From Blastocatellia bacterium (GTDB lineage: Bacteria > Acidobacteriota > Blastocatellia > Chloracidobacteriales > Chloracidobacteriaceae): a stretch of DNA of 64,000 nt. The notes beneath the pieces are model-generated. The model searched no databases and was not told the origin of the DNA. It saw only the letters and a list, made by a program, of their open reading frames with translations. Numbering within the stretch: position 1 is the stretch's first letter; every line of letters starts with the position of its first letter. Positions 30,190-37,186 of this stretch are shown one piece after another. The stretch lies in the NCBI GenBank assembly GCA_019695185.1, contig JAIBAN010000017.1, positions 1-64,000 of the forward strand, in the 5' to 3' direction. The translations under genes were made by a program, and so were the position numbers.

Positions 30190-31200
30190 ATGGATGTGAT
30201 GAGCCACAATACCATTTTACAAGGCGATTGTCTTGACCTTCTGAACCGACTCCCAAACGAATCGGTTGACCTTGTGGTGGTTGACCCGCCCCGGAAACTG
30301 AAAACGAAAATCCAGGCAGGCACCACCGGGGCGACTTCATATTGGGAATGGTGCCAGGAATGGCTGGCTGAAATTGTCCGCGTCACCAAACCAACCGGAA
30401 ACATTTTGATTTACGGGCAGCCACACCGGCTCCTTCAATATGCAGCCATGTTGCGTGAAAAGACTGTTTTCCGACATTGGATTGTGTGGGATACCCTGAG
30501 CGCCCCGCTCGGAAAAAGCCTTCCACCCAGCCATAGCGGTTTTTTGCATGTTGCCAAGGACAAAACCCTCAATACTTTTTTTGAATTACGGGCTCCGCAC
30601 AAACGCTGTCGCTCCTGTAAAGTTTTGAGTAAGGACTATGGCGGCAAAAAAGCCCTGTTGCACCCCTTTGGCCCGCTGGTGACTGATGTCTGGACAGACA
30701 TCCCCCGCCTCCGAAACCACTTCCAGTCAACCGAACTGTCGGAAAAACTACCTCAATTGCTATGGGAACGGGTCATTCTGATGACGACCAATGAAGGCGA
30801 CCTGGTGCTTGACCCGTTTGCCGGCAGCGGCGGAACCCTGCTGGCAGCCAAACGACTGGGACGCTCGTTTCTCGGTCTGGAACAGGATGCCGATGTGCTG
30901 GCCCAGGCAACGGAACGACTGGCAGGAGCACAGGTGGATGCAAAAATTCGCGGAGCCTGGGTCAGTCAACATGGTAGCCAACTGATTACCATTCGGGATG
31001 TGGACTGGCCCAAGTTGGCTGCCCATTTTTTTATCCCGGACCCGATTGCCGACTTGGAAACAGCTCCCCTCATGCCCAAAACCAAGCTCTCCCGCAAACG
31101 ACCCAAACCACTCTCAAGCTCTGAAGATTCATTGTTTTTTCAACTGGATGGAAAAGCCGTTACCCAACCCCGCAAACGAAAAAACACTCCCCTGAAATAA
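30190..31200 (+). CDS. Orphan beta-type DNA methyltransferase
   Basis: The 336-residue SAM-dependent DNA methyltransferase has motif IV near the N-terminus (VVVDPPRKLK, about residues 28-37). Motif I follows much later (LDPFAGSGGTLLAAKRLG, about 207-224), the order of beta-class enzymes. Motif IV reads DPPR rather than the usual DPPY/F/W. A CxxC (CRSC) lies in the middle, target-recognition part. The C-terminus is a basic tail. No restriction endonuclease gene is adjacent. The start at 30190 avoids overlap with the divergent AAA gene; an ATG three codons later is also possible. Confidence 0.85.
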   Translation: MDVMSHNTILQGDCLDLLNRLPNESVDLVVVDPPRKLKTKIQAGTTGATSYWEWCQEWLAEIVRVTKPTGNILIYGQPHRLLQYAAMLREKTVFRHWIVWDTLSAPLGKSLPPSHSGFLHVAKDKTLNTFFELRAPHKRCRSCKVLSKDYGGKKALLHPFGPLVTDVWTDIPRLRNHFQSTELSEKLPQLLWERVILMTTNEGDLVLDPFAGSGGTLLAAKRLGRSFLGLEQDADVLAQATERLAGAQVDAKIRGAWVSQHGSQLITIRDVDWPKLAAHFFIPDPIADLETAPLMPKTKLSRKRPKPLSSSEDSLFFQLDGKAVTQPRKRKNTPLK

Positions 31201-31225
31201 CCGCCGGTACAGGAGCGGAAGAAAC

Positions 31226-31278
31226 CTACGAAAGTTTTCGTTGACAATACGAATATCTTCGTACTATCTTTTTCGTAG
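31226..31278. promoter_or_regulatory. Promoter and palindromic operators of the blaI-like gene
   Basis: TTGACA (31241-31246) and TACTAT (31262-31267) form a probable promoter with a short 15-bp spacer. ACGAAAGTTTTCGT (31228-31241) and TACGAATATCTTCGTA (31248-31263) are palindromes overlapping it. A further CTACGAAA / TTTCGTAG pair brackets the region. Repression by the BlaI-like product is expected. Confidence 0.7.
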
Positions 31279-31299
31279 AAAATTTTCAACCATTTTGAA

Positions 31300-31701
31300 A
31301 TGAGCATAATCATGACCAAAACCGGTGACCTTCGCCCGACAGATGCAGAATTGCACATCCTCAAAGTCCTTTGGCAACGTGGACCAAGTACGGTTCGTGA
31401 GGTTCATGAAATCCTCAACAGCCAAAAGCCGACCATGTACACCACCGTTTTGAAGCTGCTCCAAATCATGACTGAAAAAGGGCTGGTCAAACGAAATGAC
31501 GAGCAACGTGCCCACGTCTATGTGGCGGCATTTGAACGGGAACATACCCAACGGCAATTGGTGGGCGATTTGCTTGAACGGGTGTTTGACGGTTCAGCCC
31601 GGCAACTGGTGATGCAGGCACTTTCCAAACGCAAAACCTCAGCCGATGAACTGGCTGAAATCCGGCAGATGCTTGACGAGTACGAAAGGGGCACCGAATG
31701 A
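31300..31701 (+). CDS. BlaI/MecI-family transcriptional repressor
   Basis: The 133-residue protein has the winged-helix core of BlaI/MecI (LRPTDAELHILKVLWQRGPSTVREVHEIL, then TTVLKLLQIMTEKGLV) and a C-terminal dimerisation helix (KTSADELAEIRQMLDE). Such repressors are cleaved when the partner M56 receptor is activated. It overlaps the receptor gene by 4 bp, so translation is coupled. An in-frame ATG at 31312 is an alternative start. Confidence 0.93.
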   Translation: MSIIMTKTGDLRPTDAELHILKVLWQRGPSTVREVHEILNSQKPTMYTTVLKLLQIMTEKGLVKRNDEQRAHVYVAAFEREHTQRQLVGDLLERVFDGSARQLVMQALSKRKTSADELAEIRQMLDEYERGTE

Positions 31702-33719
31702 CGCAGTTTGACGCAGTTTTCTTCAATCGGGGACTGGAAGCCATCGGGTGGACCTTGCTTCATTTTGTCTGGCAAGGAACCCTGGCAGCAGCGCTCTATG
31801 GAATCCTGAAAGTCATCTTGCGGCGGGCGGCAGCCAGGGTTCGATACGGAGCGGCCTGCCTGACCCTGCTGGTGTTATCCGTTATGCCGGTTTTAACACT
31901 GAGCGGAAATTTCCCGCTTCCCTGGCACCGGGTTCCGGTGGTGGGCGGCCATCATCCGCAAAGCGAGGCCGAGTTGTTTCATTTTCCGGCGCTAGCCAGC
32001 CATGAGGGTATCGACTCACCTGTCCCGGAAGACACCACGCATTCCACTCAATCTCCTGCACTGGGCTGGAAAGTCCAACTGGAAAATGTTTGTGCCCCTG
32101 CCCTGCCCTGGCTGGTGTGGCTTTGGTTAGGCGGGGTGCTGTTGCTGCTGGTGCGTCTGGGTGGAGGCTGGTGGATAACGCGCCGGTTGCTGCGGACGGG
32201 TCTGCAACCAATCACCGCCGAATGGCGTGACCGCCTGACAGACCTCAAAACCCGGATGGGCGTCACTCAGGCAGTGGCCCTCTATGAATCCCTGACTGTC
32301 GAGAGTCCAACGGTCATCGGATGGCTGCGCCCGGTGATATTGCTGCCCACGGCTGCCCTGACCGGGCTTTCCACCAGCCAGCTCGAAGCCATTCTGGCCC
32401 ATGAACTGGCTCATATCCGGCGATGGGATTACGCCGTCAACTGGCTCCAGACTTTGGCTGAAACGCTGCTTTTTTATCATCCGGCGGTTTGGTGGATTTC
32501 CCACGACATCCGCACGGAACGCGAATATTGCTGCGATGACATCGCCGTCCAGGCCACAGGCAATCCGATTGTCTTCGCACGCGGACTTACCAACCTGGAA
32601 CAATTCCGCCAGACGGGTTCACCCACCCGATTATTGCTGGCGGCCAACGGAGGACCCTTCATGAAACGAATCGAACGCCTGCTGCTGCCCCGCCCGGCAG
32701 CCGCATCCCTGACACGCTTTTCATTGGCTTCCAGTCTCGTCTGTTTAACTTTTATGCTGCTCCTGCTGGGGGCAGCCCTGCGGCCAGCCGTCACGTTGAA
32801 TGCCGCTGCCCAGGAAGCGGCCAAAAAACGGGCGCGCTCGGTTGCCGTCGGATTTGTCGCATTGCCCATTCGCAACGCCGCCATCCCGACCAGTGCGGAT
32901 GGCGAACAAACCGCCCGGATGCTGATTGAGGAACTCAAAGCCAACCGGATTCCGGCCATCGGGTATGTGCAGGGTTCCCGCGTGGCTGCCGACCCGGAAT
33001 CCATGACCAGGCAGCTTCGCTGGTGGCGGGATGCCGGTTTGGAACTGGGATTGGGCAGCTATTCGCATAAATGGTTTTTTGGCACCCCTTATGAGGAATA
33101 TGAAGCCGACGTGGTGAAAAACGAAGACGTCGTGCGCCCGCTACTGGCTGAACGCGGACAGGTTATCCGCCATTACAGTTATCCGTTTCTCAATACCGGT
33201 CCGGATATGGCAACCAAAGAACGGTTTGAAAAATTTCTCAAACAACGCGGATATGCCCTGTCACCGTTTACCATTGACAACGACGACTGGTTTTTCGCCA
33301 AAACCTATGACGAAGCCAGAGCCAAAGGGGACACGGAAACCATGCAGAAGGTCAAAGCCGAATATGTGCCCTACATGCGCCGAATGTTCGAATTTTATGA
33401 GCAGTATTCGCAGGAATTGCTGGGGCAGGAGGTTCCGCAGGTGTTGCTCCTGACACCCAGCCGGCTCAATGCCGATGCAATGGGTGAGTTGCTGGGAATG
33501 CTGCGGGAACGGGGATACAGATTTGTGTCACTGGACCAGGCCACCAGTGACCCGGCATATGCCACGCGTGACACCTACACGGGCAAAACCGGGATTTCCT
33601 GGCTGCAACGCTGGGGCATGAGCCAAGGCTGGCAATGGCGGGAGGAACCTCATCCGGGCGGCTATATGGAACAATTCAACTACCATCAAGGCGCAGGCAA
33701 TCTGAAAGCGAAAAAATAA
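31698..33719 (+). CDS. BlaR1-type M56 metallopeptidase with polysaccharide-deacetylase-like C-terminus
   Basis: The 673-residue protein has four membrane helices (near residues 16-40, 52-72, 135-155 and 340-362). The M56 protease centre HELAH (about 234-238) and the downstream EYCCDD glutamate complete a zinc site. In BlaR1 the part after the last helix is an extracellular penicillin-binding domain. Here about 290 residues resemble a NodB-type polysaccharide deacetylase (LELGLGSYSHKW, IRHYSYPFLNTGP, FTIDNDDWFFAKTYDEA, QVLLLTPSRLNADAM). The usual catalytic Asp-Asp is absent (VGFVALPI) and only one His of the metal motif remains, so it is probably a binding domain. It forms an operon with the repressor gene. 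Confidence 0.9.
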   Translation: MTQFDAVFFNRGLEAIGWTLLHFVWQGTLAAALYGILKVILRRAAARVRYGAACLTLLVLSVMPVLTLSGNFPLPWHRVPVVGGHHPQSEAELFHFPALASHEGIDSPVPEDTTHSTQSPALGWKVQLENVCAPALPWLVWLWLGGVLLLLVRLGGGWWITRRLLRTGLQPITAEWRDRLTDLKTRMGVTQAVALYESLTVESPTVIGWLRPVILLPTAALTGLSTSQLEAILAHELAHIRRWDYAVNWLQTLAETLLFYHPAVWWISHDIRTEREYCCDDIAVQATGNPIVFARGLTNLEQFRQTGSPTRLLLAANGGPFMKRIERLLLPRPAAASLTRFSLASSLVCLTFMLLLLGAALRPAVTLNAAAQEAAKKRARSVAVGFVALPIRNAAIPTSADGEQTARMLIEELKANRIPAIGYVQGSRVAADPESMTRQLRWWRDAGLELGLGSYSHKWFFGTPYEEYEADVVKNEDVVRPLLAERGQVIRHYSYPFLNTGPDMATKERFEKFLKQRGYALSPFTIDNDDWFFAKTYDEARAKGDTETMQKVKAEYVPYMRRMFEFYEQYSQELLGQEVPQVLLLTPSRLNADAMGELLGMLRERGYRFVSLDQATSDPAYATRDTYTGKTGISWLQRWGMSQGWQWREEPHPGGYMEQFNYHQGAGNLKAKK

Positions 33720-33725
33720 AAATCC

Positions 33726-33778
33726 GGGCCAGTCGCGGATTGACGAATGAAAGGCAAAGGTCAATCCCCGGCTGGCCC
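33726..33778. terminator. Hairpin between convergent blaR1-like and arsN2-like genes
   Basis: Nested inverted repeats GGGCCAG...CTGGCCC and GGATTGAC...GTCAATCC form a long stem. An AAAAATAAAAAT run precedes it and ACAAAAAGG follows, so it could terminate transcription from both sides. Confidence 0.65.
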
Positions 33779-33800
33779 ACAAAAAGGTTTCTTGAGCCAA

Positions 33801-34313
33801 TCATGGCCCCTCACCCATCATTTGGCACTGCATGGGCGTTGGTTTAATCAAACAATCCCATTCTTTGACCGCCAAATCCTTTTTCATGACAACCGCCGAA
33901 GCGCAGCGGGGCAATTGCCATTCCGGCGAGGCGGCCAGCCGTTCCTGATAGGGTTCCCGCGAAGTCACCTGAAACCCCAGTTTTCCGGCAAAAAAGTCGC
34001 GGGCGGTCGTGGTCAAAAGCACCATTTCGACAATCCCTGATTGGGCAGCCTGGGTCAGCACAGATTCAATCAACCGGGTTCCCAAACCGGTCTTTTGCCC
34101 ACCTGGAACAACCGCCACAGAACGTAATAAACCGATGTCACCGTAGTGTTCGACTCCGGCACAGGCAATCAGTTTTCCGGCATCATCCCGCACAATGGTA
34201 AAGCTGGAAAGGTGCTCCAGCACGCCTTCGTGAGGTAACTGGACGGCCTGTAATAGCGCCAGAATCTCAGATGCGTCATCCGCAGTGGCATTTGAAAAGA
34301 TGGGCTGGTTCAT
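33801..34313 (-). CDS. GNAT acetyltransferase, ArsN2-like
   Basis: The 170-residue protein resembles the ArsN2 group of GNAT acetyltransferases from arsenic operons. Visible segments are LPHEGVLEHLSSFTIVRDDAG, GDIGLLRSVAVVPGGQKTGLGTRL (acetyl-CoA loop), LLTTTARDFFAGKLGF and CASAVVMKKDL. ArsN-type enzymes are thought to acetylate arsenic-containing compounds, but the ArsN2 substrate is not firmly known. AAAGGA precedes the ATG at 34313. It follows the arsI-like gene by 135 bp on the same strand. Confidence 0.8.
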   Translation of the reverse strand: MNQPIFSNATADDASEILALLQAVQLPHEGVLEHLSSFTIVRDDAGKLIACAGVEHYGDIGLLRSVAVVPGGQKTGLGTRLIESVLTQAAQSGIVEMVLLTTTARDFFAGKLGFQVTSREPYQERLAASPEWQLPRCASAVVMKKDLAVKEWDCLIKPTPMQCQMMGEGP

Positions 34314-34448
34314 AACAATCCTTTGTTTCACTGCAAAGATTCGGGCTTCGGGTTTTGTAAGCCGGAGGCTGTGACCTTTCAAAACAGATGCAACCTCACA
34401 GGGTTTCAAACCCGGAACCCGACACTGGTTGTTTCTTTTTTCCACCCT

Positions 34449-34940
34449 TTAGTGCTTGTTTTTATGTCCCAATCCAATCGGGGCAGGCACGCTACAGGCG
34501 GAACTTCCTGTCGTTTCGGTTCCGCAGCAAAGGCTGGAGTTCTTTTCCGGAAGATTATCCTCCAACACCACAAAAACTTCCCATTCGTTGCCATCCGGGT
34601 CCTGTACCCAGGATTTATCCTGAATGGCAAAACAGCAATTGGTCTGCATTTCATCACGAACGGTCAAGCCGGATTCAATCCACCGCTCCCGAACAGCCAG
34701 CACGTCCTGGGTGGTGGCCACCTGAATGCCCAGGTGTGATAAAGCCCCCCGGTCCGTAAACGGCACCTGGTTCAGCGTCAGATTGAGTTGCGGGTTTTGC
34801 ACATCGAATTTGGCATATTTTGAGCGTACTTTGCAGGGTTCAATCCCAAACATCTGTTGATAAAAAGCAATGCTTTTGGTGATGTCACGCACATTGAGCG
34901 CAATGTGTGGTTTGAGGGTGTGAATGGTTGTCTGTGTCAT
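34449..34940 (-). CDS. arsI: ArsI/CadI-family glyoxalase-fold enzyme (C-As lyase type)
   Basis: The 163-residue vicinal-oxygen-chelate protein has the family metal-site segments HIALNVRDITKSIAFYQQMFG, LSHLGIQV and DPDGNEWEVFVVLED. The Cys pair in QTNCCFAIQDKSW matches the As(III)-binding cysteines of ArsI, which removes methyl or aryl groups from trivalent organoarsenicals. A second Cys cluster (LCCGTETTGSSAC) lies at the C-terminus. GGAG stands 10 bp before the ATG. It is divergent from the arsR gene. Confidence 0.88.
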   Translation of the reverse strand: MTQTTIHTLKPHIALNVRDITKSIAFYQQMFGIEPCKVRSKYAKFDVQNPQLNLTLNQVPFTDRGALSHLGIQVATTQDVLAVRERWIESGLTVRDEMQTNCCFAIQDKSWVQDPDGNEWEVFVVLEDNLPEKNSSLCCGTETTGSSACSVPAPIGLGHKNKH

Positions 34941-34963
34941 GGGGCAAGCTCCTTTTCTTTTTT

Positions 34964-34983
34964 ATATTCGCTTTATCGAATAT
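34964..34983. promoter_or_regulatory. Probable ArsR operator
   Basis: ATATTCG-N6-CGAATAT is a perfect inverted repeat in the gap between divergent arsI and arsR. A further half-site (ACGAATATG, near 35020) lies closer to arsR. On the minus strand a TTGACA nearby could drive arsI. Confidence 0.65.
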
Positions 34984-35115
34984 GTTGAAAGCCTACACCC
35001 GAAAAACATATATGTCAATACGAATATGTTTATTTTTTCCGCTTCCCCACCTGAAGCCAAAACCGGTTGACCGAACCCGGTCTTCCGGTTCACGATAGAA
35101 AGCGGAGTATGCCCC

Positions 35116-35532
35116 ATGACAGAGACATCAACTGCTTTCAATTTGGAGACATTTTTTCTGGCACTCGGTGACCGGACCCGCCTGCGGCTGCTTAATTTGA
35201 TGGGGGAAACAGAAGTCTGTGTCTGCTTCCTGGTTGAGGCATTGGAAACCAATCAGCCTAAAATTTCACGGCATCTGGCCTGCCTGCGGCAGGCAGGAAT
35301 TGTTGCCGCCCGGCGGGATGGCAAATGGATCCATTATCGGATTGTTGACCCGCCCGACCCGCAGGCAGCCCAGGTTTTTCACCAAATCCGGGAATGGATT
35401 TCCCTCCAGGAAGACATGCAACAGGACCGGGCCCGGCTGTTGGGAATCTGCTGTGCCACCCAACTCCCGGTTCGAATTCAAACTGCCCCGCGTCCCACAC
35501 TTTCAGGGAACCATCCTGCCCCCGCTTCGTAA
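35116..35532 (+). CDS. arsR: ArsR-family metalloregulator
   Basis: The 138-residue winged-helix repressor has ALGDRTRLRLLNLMGETEVCVCFLVEAL. The CVC motif in the recognition helix is the As(III) site of classic ArsR. NQPKISRHLACLRQAGIV and RRDGKWIHYRI are the DNA-contacting and wing regions. Arsenite binding would release the divergent promoter. Two further Cys (GICCATQ) lie near the C-terminus. Confidence 0.95.
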   Translation: MTETSTAFNLETFFLALGDRTRLRLLNLMGETEVCVCFLVEALETNQPKISRHLACLRQAGIVAARRDGKWIHYRIVDPPDPQAAQVFHQIREWISLQEDMQQDRARLLGICCATQLPVRIQTAPRPTLSGNHPAPAS

Positions 35533-35604
35533 ACCGACAACAAGGGTAAAATTCCGGTTGCACTGCTTGTTTTTTCGGTTTTCTTCCTGTACAAACAACC
35601 GGTT

Positions 35605-36798
35605 TTGCGCTTGCCCCTTCAACAAGCACACAATTTCAAGACTTCCTTCAGGCAAGCATCTGTGGACAAGCAATCATTTGACGACACCACACGTCCAGCC
35701 CGTGCTTATTCGCAAAGCATTCTTCCCAACGGTGGGAAGCAGGATGGGCGTTTGTTTCTCTGGCCGGCAAACGGGCGATGCACTCATAAAATCATCCGTT
35801 ACCTGGAACAAAACTGTTATCCACACCGACTGGTGGCCAACCCCGATTGTCTGGTTGTCAGTTTAAGCGGCCACGAAATCGAACGGTTTGCCAATGGCGT
35901 GGAAAAATGGGTTACCACCGACGAAGCCAAATCATCCCGCGTGCTCTTTGTTGCCGGTGACAGCGAACCAGGGTTCCAGGATTTTCCCAGAGTCACTTCG
36001 CTTTATCAGTTCATCATGATTTGCCAGTCAAACTGGCTGTGGGACTTGCTTGATGACCAGCGCTTGACGAGTTTCTTTCAACCGATTTTTTATGCGCACA
36101 ACCCGGCCAGGGTGTATGCCCAGGAAGCCCTGCTCCGGGGTTTTGACCGGGACGGTACAATGGTCAACCCCTCTCAGATATTCCGGATTGCCCGTGGTGC
36201 CGGGATGGTTTCACAAGTGGACCTGGCTGCCCGACATTCGGCCATTGCCCAGGCAGCCAGGCACAAAGTACGGACTCCGGTTTTCATCAATTTTCCACCC
36301 ACCGCAATTTTTGACCCGGCCCATTGTTTTCGGGCTACAGTCCAGGCCATCGAAGCGGTTGGCATGACGCCCAGAGATGTGGTTTTTGAGGTCACCGAAC
36401 TCGACCACACGGAAAACACCCAATATTTGCAAGGGGTTTTGAATTTCTACCGTTCGGCAGGGTTTCGCATTGCGATTGACGATTTGGGCTCCGGTTATTC
36501 GTCCCTTAACCTGATTCACCAACTCAGACCGGACATCGTCAAATTGGACATGGAGCTGACCCGTAACGTCCATGCTGATTCCTACAAGGGACTTCTGACC
36601 CGCAAAATTCTGGAAATTACGCAGGAGCTCAATATCATGACGGTTTCGGAAGGGATTGAAACCGAAGAGGAATATCGCTGGTTGCGGGAGCATGGCACCA
36701 TGTTTGTCCAGGGGTATTATTTCGCCAAACCTTCAGCCGAACCACTTACCGGTCATCGCACCCCAACCGAACTTGCACCCACGCATCAATCAGCCTAA
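35605..36798 (+). CDS. EAL-domain protein (c-di-GMP phosphodiesterase)
   Basis: The EAL domain covers roughly residues 150-385 of this frame. YAQEALLRG (EAL signature), INFPP, FEVTELDH, IAIDDLGSGYSSLNL, VKLDMELTR and SEGIETEEE are all present, so hydrolysis of c-di-GMP is likely. The N-terminal 140 residues show no known domain. The frame opens at TTG 35605; GTG at 35662 is another candidate and no ATG exists before the EAL domain, so the true start is uncertain. Confidence 0.87.
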   Translation: MRLPLQQAHNFKTSFRQASVDKQSFDDTTRPARAYSQSILPNGGKQDGRLFLWPANGRCTHKIIRYLEQNCYPHRLVANPDCLVVSLSGHEIERFANGVEKWVTTDEAKSSRVLFVAGDSEPGFQDFPRVTSLYQFIMICQSNWLWDLLDDQRLTSFFQPIFYAHNPARVYAQEALLRGFDRDGTMVNPSQIFRIARGAGMVSQVDLAARHSAIAQAARHKVRTPVFINFPPTAIFDPAHCFRATVQAIEAVGMTPRDVVFEVTELDHTENTQYLQGVLNFYRSAGFRIAIDDLGSGYSSLNLIHQLRPDIVKLDMELTRNVHADSYKGLLTRKILEITQELNIMTVSEGIETEEEYRWLREHGTMFVQGYYFAKPSAEPLTGHRTPTELAPTHQSA

Positions 36799-37186
36799 CA
36801 GACGATTTCTGAGAAGAAGTGGCAATTTTGCCTACAAAAATTAAAGATTGCACGGTATACTGCCTGCCGTCTTCCCGGCTTTCCTTTCATGCAATCGTTT
36901 TATCTTAATTGAAATCGCTCAGTTACTTCCTGGCATTACTGACTTTGCAGTCCACACAAGGCACTGGTTTGGATTGAGGGCCTTGGGTCAGAAGCCAAGG
37001 ATTCCGGCTTAACAACAGCGAACCACCTGCGGCGATGAGGTTGTGGTCCTGATCTTCACGTCGCACACACCTGCATTTTTTTCGTACAACACCGCTCTTT
37101 TCCACCCTTCACGAGCACGATTTCATGCCCCCCTTCACCAATACGGTTGAGTGGTGACGGGAGTTGGAGTCCTGTGCAGAGGTTCT
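36799..37186. other. 388-bp gap upstream of the redox pair
   Basis: No convincing gene. TATACT near 36856 may be a -10 element but lacks a well-spaced -35. A 60-codon minus-strand frame with two CxC/CxxC motifs is weak and was not called. Control sequences of the redox pair probably lie here. Confidence 0.4.

Noticed and set aside
35817-35825. Perfect DnaA box TTATCCACA
   Set aside because: Single copy inside the EAL gene with no cluster of further boxes or AT-rich unwinding region; not an origin.
36923-37105. 60-codon minus-strand frame with CxC and CxxC
   Set aside because: Weak start context and no family; too little evidence to call a gene.
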